DNA from: an uncultured Prevotellaceae bacterium
Lineage (GTDB): Bacteria; Bacteroidota; Bacteroidia; Bacteroidales; Bacteroidaceae
Length of the DNA stretch: 53,991 nt
NCBI GenBank assembly: GCA_900319385.1
Contig: ONOG01000017.1
Coordinates: forward strand, 1 to 53,991
Reading direction: 5' to 3'
The translations under genes and the position numbers were made by a program. Under the pieces are notes generated by a model. That model had not been told where the DNA came from and ran no database searches. It was given only the letters and a program-made list of their open reading frames with translations. The first letter of the stretch is position 1; each line of letters begins with the position of its first letter. Shown here piece after piece: positions 18,272-27,046 of the stretch.

Positions 18272-18454
18272 ATGAAGAAAACATATTCTGCCCCGATTCT
18301 ATCTCAAAAGTCGACAGATGGTCTGCTCCTGCTCGTTCCGTCCAACGTGACGGGTGACAACGGAATAGGCAGCGGCCCCGTTGACAACGGCGACGGCGGC
18401 GACCCCGACGCCAAACAGCGCGACGGCAGCGACGCCTGGGGAAGCCTTTGGTGA
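18272..18454 (+). CDS. Short MKK-type peptide, possible partner of the protease
   Basis: A 60-aa product that starts 15 bp after the 1374-aa gene on the same strand. It has a basic start (MKKTYSAPILSQKS), a short hydrophobic patch (DGLLLLVPSNV), a Gly/Asp-rich middle (GDNGIGSGPVDNGDGGDPDA) and the end DAWGSLW. There is no lipobox, signal peptidase site or membrane span. From memory, similar tiny MKKxYxxP reading frames with an Asp/Gly-rich tail are scattered through Prevotella and Bacteroides genomes without a known role; I cannot verify a family. Position ahead of a strong terminator (18528-18571) fits a two-gene transcript. Confidence 0.6.
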   Translation: MKKTYSAPILSQKSTDGLLLLVPSNVTGDNGIGSGPVDNGDGGDPDAKQRDGSDAWGSLW

Positions 18455-18527
18455 CAGCCACATCAGACTTTGTACCAAAAAAAGTACCAGCGCTGTGGTA
18501 CAGTTGTACCAACGCAGTGAAACAATA

Positions 18528-18571
18528 ATACCACCGCAGTGAAACTCCGATTCCACTGCGGTGGTATTTTT
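18528..18571. terminator. Intrinsic terminator between convergent genes
   Basis: A perfect 14-bp stem, ATACCACCGCAGTG (18528-18541) with CACTGCGGTGGTAT (18554-18567), 12-nt loop, followed by TTTTT on the plus strand. It ends the metalloprotease-peptide transcript and may also serve the minus-strand GH43 gene. The same core palindrome recurs at 31704-31737. Confidence 0.8.
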
Positions 18572-18598
18572 GTACGCCTGCTGTCCGTCAGCAAGCCA

Positions 18599-20695
18599 TC
18601 ACAACTCCTCCCATCGGAACACGCTGCCGTTGCGACGTGCAGGGTCAGGACCTGTGTAGTCCATGCTGTAGGGGCTGCCCGTCGTGGGCGACTTGCCGAG
18701 GTAGCGGTGGTTGCGCAGGGAAAAGAGCATGAAGTCGTGGTCGAGATAGTCCTGCCAGAGGAACACTTCGGCATCGTTGACGTCGGTCGTAAAGCGGACG
18801 TCGCCTGGGAGTCCGTCGCCATATACCTTTATATAATGTCCATCAAGACACTTCAGCGAGACGAGTCCGTTGCCACGGTCGATGAGCTGGAACTGGGTGC
18901 GCTGGCTGCGGTCGTCAGCCCGTGTGTCGTAGAGGATGCCGTGGGGGTCGCAGACAGCCGGACGTCCAGTGGCTTTGTTGATGATGCGGAAGGTCTTTCC
19001 GTAAGGGATATTCTTCGAACGGTCGGCACAGGGTTCTTCGACGGTGAAGTTGTCGAACTCTGCATAGCCGCCGTTCTTGCCCTTCACGTTGAAGGCAAAG
19101 AGGGCGTGGCGTGAACCCTGGAAGGTACAGAGCTGATAGCTGAGGGGCATCATGCGGCCGAGGGTCTGGAAATTGACGCCGTCGGTGGACCATGCATACT
19201 GTGCCTGGTCGTGGTCGTAGTCGCCAACGGAGCGAAGCCAGATCTTCCCGTCAGTCAAACGGATGGAAGTTGTAACGGTGTCGTTGGTGAGCTGTTCGAA
19301 GCAGCGGAGGGATAACGCGTTGCCGTCCTTGACGACTCCAATCCATGAGCAGGGTACATTGATGTTGCCCAGACCTGCCACGTCACCGTCCTTGAGGTTC
19401 TTGACGGAGAGCTGGACCGTGGTGACGGACTTAGGACCGATGACGCGCTGCGTGAGGGTGTTGCGTGCCCACATGAGTTGCTCGGCAGGCATGGTGTTCA
19501 GACGCAGACGACCTCCTTTGAGGCTCCACATCTTATCGTCGGGGTTGTGGTTCCATTGCCAGATGCGTCCCAGCTTCTTTCCGTCGAAGTTGTCGGAGCG
19601 GAGGTATGGGGCGTGGGGGGAGACTGCTTCACGTTCAGATGTGTTTCCCATCTGTGTGCCTGGCTTGAACCATGTGCGGGGTGCACGGCCAAGGTTTCCT
19701 TTAAGTCCGACCATGGGCCATCCGTCTTCCCAGGTCATGGGCATGAGGCAGACGGTGCGGCCGATGCTGTGGAAGTCCATCATGAAGAGTGCCCACCATG
19801 AGCCGTCGCTGTACTGCACAATACCTCCCTGATGGGCGTTGGTGCAGGCGGTGGCGTCTTTGTCGAGGGGACCAAGACGGAAAGGATGGCCGTCGGGCTC
19901 GATGCGTCCCTGCCACTGGGTGAGCGAAGCGGCATGGTAGCCGTAGGTTTCGTCGGCTGTGATGACACACGTCTCGTAGGGTCCCCAAATGTTGTCGGCA
20001 CGCGAGCAGAGGGTGCGGCCATTGGGACGGTAATCGGTAGAAATAAGATAGTATTTGCCGTCAATCTTATACATGTGGTGTCCCTCACCCACTCCGTTGC
20101 CTTCGGGAATGATGACACGCTCGGTGCCCTCGATGGGACCACTCATGTCGGGCTTCAGTTCTGTACACTTCACGGTGCCGTAGCCGTGGATGGCATATAC
20201 GCGACCGTCGTCGTCGAACAGCACGCCAAGGTCGTAGATATTGCCTTTCATGTTGATGTGGCGCCAGGGACCCTCAATTTTTTCGCTGGTGTAGCATTGC
20301 AGTCCTTTGCCGTTGACGTTGCTGTAAAGGTAGAACTTGCCGTTGTTCCAGCGGATGCAGGGTGCCCAGATGCCCTGGCCGTAGATTTCCTGATGGTTCT
20401 TCAGCGAGAACTTGTTGTCGGGAAAGTCAAAGCGGTCGAAGCAGTAGCTGACGTTCTCCCAGTTGACGAGGTCCTTCGAATGAAGAATGACGAGACCTGG
20501 AACGCTGTGCATGGTGGTGCCGGCGAGGTAGTAGTCGTCGCCCACACGTAGCACGTCGGGGTCGGAAAACTCATCGTAGAAGAGTGGATTGGTAAACGTA
20601 CCGTTGCCGTTGTCGGCTGTCCACGACGTTGTCTGTGCCTGTGCTGTCATTGCAGCTGTCAGCAAAACTGCTGACAAGAATGTGGTTAGTCGCAT
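18599..20695 (-). CDS. Secreted GH43 glycoside hydrolase (beta-xylosidase/arabinosidase-like)
   Basis: A 698-aa exported enzyme; the signal peptide MRLTTFLSAVLLTAAMTAQAQ ends near residue 21. The five-bladed GH43 domain spans ~30-340, with the three expected acidic residues: Asp45 in SDPDV (base), Asp155 in IYDLG (pKa modulator) and Glu204 in GEGHHMY (acid). A beta-sandwich of the type often following GH43 (~360-550, from DNFDGKKLGRIWQWNHN) and a third small domain (~555-698) complete it. Substrates of the family are xylosides and arabinofuranosides, but the subfamily cannot be fixed by eye. No susCD pair or regulator is adjacent, so this is not a classical polysaccharide utilisation locus. 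uvrA lies 34 bp upstream on the same strand. Confidence 0.88.
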   Translation of the reverse strand: MRLTTFLSAVLLTAAMTAQAQTTSWTADNGNGTFTNPLFYDEFSDPDVLRVGDDYYLAGTTMHSVPGLVILHSKDLVNWENVSYCFDRFDFPDNKFSLKNHQEIYGQGIWAPCIRWNNGKFYLYSNVNGKGLQCYTSEKIEGPWRHINMKGNIYDLGVLFDDDGRVYAIHGYGTVKCTELKPDMSGPIEGTERVIIPEGNGVGEGHHMYKIDGKYYLISTDYRPNGRTLCSRADNIWGPYETCVITADETYGYHAASLTQWQGRIEPDGHPFRLGPLDKDATACTNAHQGGIVQYSDGSWWALFMMDFHSIGRTVCLMPMTWEDGWPMVGLKGNLGRAPRTWFKPGTQMGNTSEREAVSPHAPYLRSDNFDGKKLGRIWQWNHNPDDKMWSLKGGRLRLNTMPAEQLMWARNTLTQRVIGPKSVTTVQLSVKNLKDGDVAGLGNINVPCSWIGVVKDGNALSLRCFEQLTNDTVTTSIRLTDGKIWLRSVGDYDHDQAQYAWSTDGVNFQTLGRMMPLSYQLCTFQGSRHALFAFNVKGKNGGYAEFDNFTVEEPCADRSKNIPYGKTFRIINKATGRPAVCDPHGILYDTRADDRSQRTQFQLIDRGNGLVSLKCLDGHYIKVYGDGLPGDVRFTTDVNDAEVFLWQDYLDHDFMLFSLRNHRYLGKSPTTGSPYSMDYTGPDPARRNGSVFRWEEL

Positions 20696-20729
20696 GTTGA
20701 ATATTAAAATAAAAATTAAGAATTAAAAA

Positions 20730-23600
20730 TTAAAAGTCAGTAGCGACTGGGCTCCTTTCCAATTCCATTCGAAGAAACTCGGAAGTCACTCCCTTGCCTG
20801 AGCGAGCCACTTCTTTCGGTGTACCTGTCACTACCACCTGACCACCACGGCGCCCACCGTCTGGACCGATGTCGATGATATGGTCGGCATCGAGGATGAC
20901 ATCCATGTTATGCTCGATAACGATGACTGTGTTGCCCTTTTCGACCAAACGATGCAGCACTGCCAGCAGAGCCTGGATGTCGGCAAAGTGAAGGCCTGTG
21001 GTTGGTTCGTCGAGGATGAACACAGTACGTCCCGTGTCGCGTCGGGCGAGTTCAGTGGCCAATTTCACACGCTGGCTCTCGCCGCCCGACAGGGTCGTCG
21101 AGGGTTGGCCGAGCTTGATGTAGCCGAGGCCGACGTCCTGCAGCGTCTTGATCTTGTTGAGGATGTGCGGCTGGTTCTCAAAAAATTCGACAGCCTCGTT
21201 GATGGTCATATCGAGCACATCGGCAATGCTCTTGCCCTTGAACCGCACCTCAAGCGTGGCACGGTTATAACGCTGTCCGTGACACAGCTCGCAGGGCACC
21301 TGGATGTCGGGCAGGAAGTTCATCACGATGGTCTTGTAGCCGTTGCCACCGCATGCCTCGCAACGTCCGCCTTTGACATTGAAGGAGAACTGGCCTGGCT
21401 TGTAGCCGCGCATCTTCGCTTCGGGCATCTCGACAAACAGACTGCGGATGTCGCTGAACACACCTGTATAGGTGGCAGGATTCGAACGTGGTGTGCGGCC
21501 AATGGGTGACTGATCGACGCTGATAACCTTGTCCACCAACTCAACACCTTCAATGCTGTCGTAGCTGAGCGGCTCACGCAACGAACGATAGAAACGCTGC
21601 GAAAGAATGGGTTGCAGCGTGTCGTTGACGAGCGTCGATTTACCGCTACCGCTCACGCCAGTGACGCAAATGAGCTTTCCCAACGGGAAACTGACATCAA
21701 TGCCTTTGAGGTTGTTGCCACGACAGCCCTTCAATCTCAACTCCTCTCCACTTTCGAAGGTCCACTGCGGCTGCGGTGAGGTTGCAGCACTGCTGACTGG
21801 ATTTTCGCGCATCTGTTCTTCGCCCCGCAGCCAGCGAGCTGTGATGGTGTCAGCCTTGAGAAGCTGATCGGGAGTTCCTTGAAAGACGACTTCACCTCCG
21901 TAACGTCCCGCACGAGGACCTATATCGACGATATAGTCAGCCGCGAGCATCATGTCGCGGTCGTGCTCAACCACGATGACCGTGTTGCCGAGGTCGCGCA
22001 AGGCTTTCAGCGAATGAATGAGACGCACGTTGTCACGCTGGTGCAGACCGATGCTGGGTTCGTCGAGAATATACAGAACGTTGATGAGTTGCGAACCAAT
22101 CTGTGTGGCCAGGCGGATACGCTGGCTCTCACCGCCAGAAAGCGAAGCCGAGGGACGGTTGAGACTCAGATAATCGAGGCCGACATCGAGGAGGAATCGC
22201 AGACGTTTCGAGATTTCCTTGATGATGGGGTGAGCAATCTGCGACTGGCGCTCTGTCAGGTCGTCCTCCACATGCAGTGCCCATTCGTACAGGTCAGCAA
22301 GGTCCATCGTCGAAAGGTCGTGAATGTTTTTGTCACCGATTCGGTAGTGAAGCGACTCACGCTTCAGCCGTGCGCCATGACATTCCGGGCACTCGCACAC
22401 ACGGTCGAACGACTCTGCCCAGCGTTGCGCCTGTGCAGACGTTTCCTCCTCTGCAAGCTGGTGAATAAACTTGGCAATACCTTCGTACTGACAGAAATAA
22501 TCGCTCGTGGTGTGAATCTTTGCAGCCTTGATGCACACACGATAGTCTGCTCCGTAGATGACATCGTGCAGTGCCTCGTCTGACAGACTCTTGACAGGCG
22601 TCTTGAGGGTAAATCCATGATGCTCAAGCACAGCCTCAATCTGATGGAAAATCATCGTCGAGCGTGCTTTGCCGAGGGGGGCCAAGGCTCCGTCAGCCAC
22701 CGAAAGTGAACGGTCGGGAACTATCTTATCTTCATCGATAAGACTCACATAGCCAAGGCCTTTGCATCGCGGACATGCACCTTCGGGTGAATTAAAAGAA
22801 AAGTTGTTCGGTGCGGGGTCATTGTAGCTAATCCCCGAGGTGGGACACATCAGGTGACGACTATAGAACTTCGGTTCGTCGCTCCCCCTTTGCATCAACA
22901 TCACCAACCCCTCGCCCAGCGACATGGCCGTGGCGATGCTCTTCCGAAGTCGTTCGCTATCCTTTTCGTCAACGACAAGTTTGTCCACCACCACCTCGAT
23001 GTTATGGTTCTTGTAGCGATCGACACGCATATCGGGCTCAAGGTTCTTCAGCTCACCATCGACACGGACATTCAGATAGCCCTTACGGCGCATCGTGTCG
23101 AACAGTTCACGGTAGTGACCCTTTCGGCTACGAACGAGGGGCGCAAGGATATAGATGGGCTGGTGGTTGTAGTCGTGGAGAATGAGGTCGAGAATCTTGT
23201 CCTCCGTGTATTTAATCATCGGTTCGCCGGTGACATAGCTGTAAGCCGTTCCTGCACGTGCAAAGAGCAGACGCAGGTAGTCATAGACCTCGGTCACGGT
23301 GCCGACAGTCGAGCGAGGATTTTTGTTCGTGGTTTTCTGTTCGATGCTGATGACTGGGCTGAGACCCGTAATCTTATCGACATCGGGCCGCTCAAGTCCA
23401 CCGAGGAAGTTGCGTGCATAAGCCGAAAAAGTTTCGATGTAACGACGCTGACCTTCGGCATAGAGAGTGTCGAAGGCCAGGCTGGACTTTCCGCTGCCCG
23501 AGAGACCGGTGACGACCGTGAGGCTGCCACGCGGAATGCGGACGTTGATGTTTTTCAAATTGTGTACCCGAGCACCGAGCACTTCAATATATTCTTGCAT
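20730..23600 (-). CDS. uvrA: Excinuclease ABC subunit A
   Basis: A 956-aa ATPase that finds bulky DNA lesions for nucleotide excision repair and hands them to UvrB. Two ABC modules are complete: Walker [15 protein letters not shown] (~32) and [14 protein letters not shown] (~660), signatures [12 protein letters not shown] and [12 protein letters not shown], and Walker [12 protein letters not shown] and [11 protein letters not shown]. The second zinc finger [10 protein letters not shown]...[10 protein letters not shown] is intact. The first reads LMCPTSG...ACPRCKGLG and lacks the second Cys of the usual CxxCG. It starts 2 bp after the T9SS type B gene stops and therefore shares its transcript. 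Confidence 0.97.
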   Translation of the reverse strand: MQEYIEVLGARVHNLKNINVRIPRGSLTVVTGLSGSGKSSLAFDTLYAEGQRRYIETFSAYARNFLGGLERPDVDKITGLSPVISIEQKTTNKNPRSTVGTVTEVYDYLRLLFARAGTAYSYVTGEPMIKYTEDKILDLILHDYNHQPIYILAPLVRSRKGHYRELFDTMRRKGYLNVRVDGELKNLEPDMRVDRYKNHNIEVVVDKLVVDEKDSERLRKSIATAMSLGEGLVMLMQRGSDEPKFYSRHLMCPTSGISYNDPAPNNFSFNSPEGACPRCKGLGYVSLIDEDKIVPDRSLSVADGALAPLGKARSTMIFHQIEAVLEHHGFTLKTPVKSLSDEALHDVIYGADYRVCIKAAKIHTTSDYFCQYEGIAKFIHQLAEEETSAQAQRWAESFDRVCECPECHGARLKRESLHYRIGDKNIHDLSTMDLADLYEWALHVEDDLTERQSQIAHPIIKEISKRLRFLLDVGLDYLSLNRPSASLSGGESQRIRLATQIGSQLINVLYILDEPSIGLHQRDNVRLIHSLKALRDLGNTVIVVEHDRDMMLAADYIVDIGPRAGRYGGEVVFQGTPDQLLKADTITARWLRGEEQMRENPVSSAATSPQPQWTFESGEELRLKGCRGNNLKGIDVSFPLGKLICVTGVSGSGKSTLVNDTLQPILSQRFYRSLREPLSYDSIEGVELVDKVISVDQSPIGRTPRSNPATYTGVFSDIRSLFVEMPEAKMRGYKPGQFSFNVKGGRCEACGGNGYKTIVMNFLPDIQVPCELCHGQRYNRATLEVRFKGKSIADVLDMTINEAVEFFENQPHILNKIKTLQDVGLGYIKLGQPSTTLSGGESQRVKLATELARRDTGRTVFILDEPTTGLHFADIQALLAVLHRLVEKGNTVIVIEHNMDVILDADHIIDIGPDGGRRGGQVVVTGTPKEVARSGKGVTSEFLRMELERSPVATDF

Positions 23601-23602
23601 AA

Positions 23603-24328
23603 TCAGGATTCTGGGGCGACACTGTCGGCTGTGTCTTTCTTACCCTTGAGCACGTTGATCACCTTCTTGATTTTATATTCGATGCCCTCACTGCCACGTG
23701 CATGCAAGTTGAGCAGATAGATGCCGTCGCGTACGGGTTTCCCGTTGATTTTGCCATCCCATCCAGCATCCACATTTTCGAGCGTCAGCGTGTAGAGCTT
23801 CTTCCCCCAGCGGTTGAAAATCTGTCCTTCCAGCTCGACAATCGACTCATACTCGATGAGGTATTTATCGTTGATATCGTCGTCGTTGGGTGAAAAACCG
23901 TCGGGACATACCAACTTCGACTCGCTGATGACCACCTTGAACGGTTCGCACTCGTACTCGATGCTGTCGTTCGTCGAGTTGACGAACGTGATGAAGAGCT
24001 TAATTCCATAGCCACCGGCATTGGTCAACGTATAAGTAATCTCCTCGTCGTAGCGAGTGAGGAAGGCCGACTGGATGCCCTGGTCGCTGTTGTAGATACG
24101 CCACTCACAGGTATAGTTCGTATAGCCGGTGCCTTGCAAATCGACATTGGCCGAACAGGTTATGTCGAGCGGTGCAGGGTCAGTCTTCTCTTCGCCTGGC
24201 GAGAGCGACACATCGGTCTTGTCTGTTTTGGAATAGAATGTGACGGTAGGATAAGCTGTTTGCGCCTGCGACAGCAGGGTGGTCATAGCGAGGGCGTAGA
24301 GCAGCAGAAGTCGTTTCAGCGTGAACAT
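23603..24328 (-). CDS. Secreted protein with T9SS type B (gliding-associated) C-terminal domain
   Basis: A 241-aa exported protein with a signal peptide ([23 protein letters not shown]). The first ~130 residues form a beta-rich, PKD-like region ([15 protein letters not shown]) of unknown binding role. The last ~90 residues are a type B sorting domain: [54 protein letters not shown]. Cargo with this domain is moved across the outer membrane by the type IX system and is not cleaved like type A cargo in the systems studied. It is the first gene of a transcript with uvrA (2 bp apart), an odd pairing. The -7 element TAAATTTG lies upstream. Confidence 0.82.
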   Translation of the reverse strand: MFTLKRLLLLYALAMTTLLSQAQTAYPTVTFYSKTDKTDVSLSPGEEKTDPAPLDITCSANVDLQGTGYTNYTCEWRIYNSDQGIQSAFLTRYDEEITYTLTNAGGYGIKLFITFVNSTNDSIEYECEPFKVVISESKLVCPDGFSPNDDDINDKYLIEYESIVELEGQIFNRWGKKLYTLTLENVDAGWDGKINGKPVRDGIYLLNLHARGSEGIEYKIKKVINVLKGKKDTADSVAPES

Positions 24329-24356
24329 GTGATGACGTGTTTTGAGTTTTCAAATG

Positions 24357-24364
24357 CAAATTTA
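24357..24364 (-). promoter_or_regulatory. Promoter -7 element of the type B protein-uvrA transcript
   Basis: TAAATTTG on the minus strand, 28 bp before the ATG at 24328. No clear -33 TTTG is visible. Confidence 0.5.
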
Positions 24365-24427
24365 ACGATAAATCCTGATAATCCTACTGAAAAATAGAGG
24401 AAAAAAGTAAATGAGGCGGATTTAAGT

Positions 24428-24458
24428 TTTGCAAAGTGCTGGGTTTTTCATAAATTTG
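24428..24458 (+). promoter_or_regulatory. Bacteroidota-type promoter for the LysM protein
   Basis: TTTG at 24428-24431, a 19-bp spacer and TAAATTTG at 24451-24458, 36 bp before the start at 24495. It diverges from the minus-strand promoter at 24357. Confidence 0.7.
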
Positions 24459-24494
24459 CAGCTTGAAAAATTGTGCATATACAACTACAACAAC

Positions 24495-26108
24495 ATGAGA
24501 ATACTGAAAATCATCACGCTCGGACTGCTTCTTTGTTCCTTCACAGCCCAAGCTCAGGACATCCCGATGCAGGCTGCCCACGAAGTGCAAATGGGCGAAA
24601 CGCTCTTTTCTATCAGCAAGAAATACGGAGTCAGCGTCGAGGCTATTCAGAACGCAAATCCCAAAATGGGCGACACACTGCTGGCTGGCAGCGTCATCTT
24701 CATCCCTTCGAGCCTTGAGGACCAGCGGCTGAAGCAGGAAGCCGAAGCTCGCGAGAAACTGGAGCAAACGAACGCGACCAATGCGCAGGGAGCGGTGAAG
24801 GAGAGCATTCCTTGCAAGACAATGCACCAGGTGCAGAAGAAAGAGACGGTCTATAGCATTGCCCGCCAATTTCACCTGACGGAGGAGGAACTCCTGCGTG
24901 CCAATCCACAGATTACAGATAACAAACTGAAGAAGGGCGAATACCTGTGCATCCCCTATTCTGCTACCGAACGCTATGCCCAGCAGCAGGAAAGTCTGCA
25001 ATATGCCGCCGCTCAGCGCGAACGTGAAGCTGCCGTACAACGCGCAGCAGAGGAAGCTGAACGCAAGGCCAAACTGTTTGACCAAATCAATGTGGCTGTC
25101 ATCCTTCCCTTCAACCTCGACAGCGACAAGAAGAGCAAGGAAGCCGTGAAAATGATTGACTTTTACGAAGGTTTCCTGCTGGCTGTGAGCGACATGAAGA
25201 AGAAGGGGGTGTCGGTCAATGTCTATGCCTACGACGAACCCAGCACACTCTCGACCGGCATGGATGCCTTGCTCGCCAATCCCGACTTGCAACGCATGAA
25301 CTTAATCGTCGGTCCCATGCGACTGGAGAATCTGCCCAGCGTGAGCCGTTTTTCGAAAAAACACAATATCCCGCTGGCCGTGCCGTTCAGCACAAAAGCC
25401 AGCGTGACGGCCATGACGCCTACCTGCTATCAGGTGAACACAAGCGTTTCGCGCTTCTACAAGGACATCTTCAAGCAATTTGCCGAAAAGCATCAAGGGC
25501 ACAACGTCCTGGTGGTCAGCACGGGTGACCGTGGCGAGAAGTCGGACTATGCACTCGTGCTCAAGCAAACCCTCGAGGAACAGGGCATCAGTTTCAAGAG
25601 CGTAAATGCCGACGACCTCACGACCCTCTCTAAACTCACGACCAACGAGCAGCACACCGTCGTCATGCCTATCTCCAACAGCCAAAGTGCTTTTGAGAAA
25701 GTGGTCAACCGTCTGGGGCAGAACAACGACATCGACAGCTATCCCATCGAACTTTTTGGCTTTCCGGAATGGCAGACCTTCTCGGAAAAGAACAAGGCAA
25801 ACATGCGCAAGTACCACGCTTCGTTCTTCTGCACCTTCTATGCCGACCCCTCCTCGACACAAGTGCAGGAGTTCAACCGTAACTTCAAATACTGGTATCG
25901 TCGCGAACAGCAGGCCACCTATCCGCAATACGGGCTGCTCGGCTACGACACTGCTAAATTCTTCATCACTGGGCTGCATCAATACGGGATGAACTTCATG
26001 GACAGCTCGGTCGAACTGCGTGTTCCCGCCCTGCAGAATCCGATGCAGTATCGTCCGCAGGAAGGCAACGGATACATCAATTCCTACTTCCGCATTGTTT
26101 CGTTCTAA
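24495..26108 (+). CDS. Periplasmic protein with two LysM repeats and an ABC-binding-protein-like domain
   Basis: A 537-aa exported protein. The ATG at 24495 gives a clean signal peptide (MRILKIITLGLLLCSFTAQAQ); the frame is open further upstream, but that part would overlap the promoter. Two LysM repeats follow: ~30-75 (GETLFSISKKYGVSVEAIQN) and ~112-160 (KETVYSIARQFHLTEEELLR), expected to bind peptidoglycan. A coiled, Ala/Glu/Arg-rich linker (~165-195) leads to a type 1 periplasmic-binding-like domain (~195-500; VAVILPFNLDSDKKSKEAVK, NLIVGPMRLENLPSVSRFSK). The architecture recalls LpoA-type or amino-acid-binding-like regulators of wall synthesis, but no ligand can be named. PorT-like, GH43 and HAD genes follow on the same strand. 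Confidence 0.8.
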   Translation: MRILKIITLGLLLCSFTAQAQDIPMQAAHEVQMGETLFSISKKYGVSVEAIQNANPKMGDTLLAGSVIFIPSSLEDQRLKQEAEAREKLEQTNATNAQGAVKESIPCKTMHQVQKKETVYSIARQFHLTEEELLRANPQITDNKLKKGEYLCIPYSATERYAQQQESLQYAAAQREREAAVQRAAEEAERKAKLFDQINVAVILPFNLDSDKKSKEAVKMIDFYEGFLLAVSDMKKKGVSVNVYAYDEPSTLSTGMDALLANPDLQRMNLIVGPMRLENLPSVSRFSKKHNIPLAVPFSTKASVTAMTPTCYQVNTSVSRFYKDIFKQFAEKHQGHNVLVVSTGDRGEKSDYALVLKQTLEEQGISFKSVNADDLTTLSKLTTNEQHTVVMPISNSQSAFEKVVNRLGQNNDIDSYPIELFGFPEWQTFSEKNKANMRKYHASFFCTFYADPSSTQVQEFNRNFKYWYRREQQATYPQYGLLGYDTAKFFITGLHQYGMNFMDSSVELRVPALQNPMQYRPQEGNGYINSYFRIVSF

Positions 26109-26111
26109 CAG

Positions 26112-26222
26112 ACCCCTCCCACAGCCCTCCCCAGGGGAGGGAGTGGTTACAACTCCTTCCGAGAAAAAAGTATATACTCCCCCCTTGGGGAGGGTTGGAG
26201 AAGGGGGCCGGAGGGGAGTTCC
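26112..26222. repeat. Two copies of the CCCTCCCC/GGGGAGGG intergenic palindrome
   Basis: CCCTCCCCAGGGGAGGG (26127-26143) is a near-perfect palindrome inside a longer block. CTCCCCCCTTGGGGAGGG (26177-26194) and GGGGCCGGAGGGGAG follow after a short spacer. This fills the gap between the LysM and PorT-like genes. Confidence 0.65.
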
Positions 26223-26239
26223 AAACTAATGAATAACTT

Positions 26240-27037
26240 ATGAGAAATAGTAACTATACATCAGCAGAATTGAACTCACCCTCTCTCGGAGGGGGATGGA
26301 GGGAGGCTTTTGGTGGAGGTCGTAGGGGCTGGAGGAGGTTATTATTCCTCTTTCTTCTGCTGGGTTCGACACTGACTCACGCTCAGGTGGGTGAGCGACG
26401 CACCGACTTTGCCATCGGCGGCAATGCTGGTTTCACCATGAACCGCATCTCATTCATGCCCACCATCAAGCAGGGATGGAGAGCCGCGCCGACATTTGGA
26501 TTCACCGCCCGTTACATCAGCGAAAAATACTTCACCTGCATCTGTGGCTTGCAGGCCGAGGTGAACTATGCCAACATGGGTTGGAAAGAAGTGATTGAGG
26601 ACGGCAGCGGAAACACCTTCTCAGCCGACCTGCACTACATTCAGCTTCCCTTGCTCATGCAGCTGGGCTGGGGACGTGAGCGACGCGGTGCCAAGTTTAT
26701 CTTCGAAGCCGGTCCACAGCTGGGTTTCTGCATCGGCACAGGCCGCCACATGGGAGGAGGTACCTGGGACACGTCGCAACGGCCCAACGGGGTAACACAC
26801 CAGTACGAGCACGACATCGACCATAAGTTCGACTACGGCATCACGGCTGGTCTGGGCTTGGAACTGAGCACCAAAGTGGGCCATTTCCTGCTCGAAGGTC
26901 GCTACTACTATGGACTCGGCGACGTCTATGACAACTCGAAGAAAGGCTTCTTTGACCGTTCAGCTCATGGCTCCATTGTCGTCAAACTCAACTACCTCTT
27001 CGATTTGAAACGAACAAAAAATGACAATATTAAATAA
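26240..27037 (+). CDS. PorT-like outer-membrane beta-barrel protein
   Basis: A 265-aa outer-membrane protein of the PorT/porin-like eight-strand barrel type: alternating hydrophobic strands such as FAIGGNAGFTMNRISF, AAPTFGFTARYISEKYF, LHYIQLPLLMQLGWG, KFIFEAGPQLGFCIG and a final IVVKLNYLFDLK. PorT itself is part of the T9SS apparatus, but related barrels occur in many roles, so assignment to PorT is open. The start is odd: after the ATG at 26240 come ~33 residues (NSPSLGGGWREAFGGGRRGW) encoded by a copy of the intergenic GGAGGG repeat, and only then the signal-peptide core RRLLFLFLLLGSTLTHAQ. No later Met exists before the mature protein. A two-domain GH43 gene starts 9 bp downstream. Confidence 0.75.
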   Translation: MRNSNYTSAELNSPSLGGGWREAFGGGRRGWRRLLFLFLLLGSTLTHAQVGERRTDFAIGGNAGFTMNRISFMPTIKQGWRAAPTFGFTARYISEKYFTCICGLQAEVNYANMGWKEVIEDGSGNTFSADLHYIQLPLLMQLGWGRERRGAKFIFEAGPQLGFCIGTGRHMGGGTWDTSQRPNGVTHQYEHDIDHKFDYGITAGLGLELSTKVGHFLLEGRYYYGLGDVYDNSKKGFFDRSAHGSIVVKLNYLFDLKRTKNDNIK

Positions 27038-27046
27038 CACAACACC

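Noticed and set aside
24429..24494. Upstream extension of the LysM protein
   Set aside because: It would cover the -33/-7 promoter and destroy the signal peptide position.
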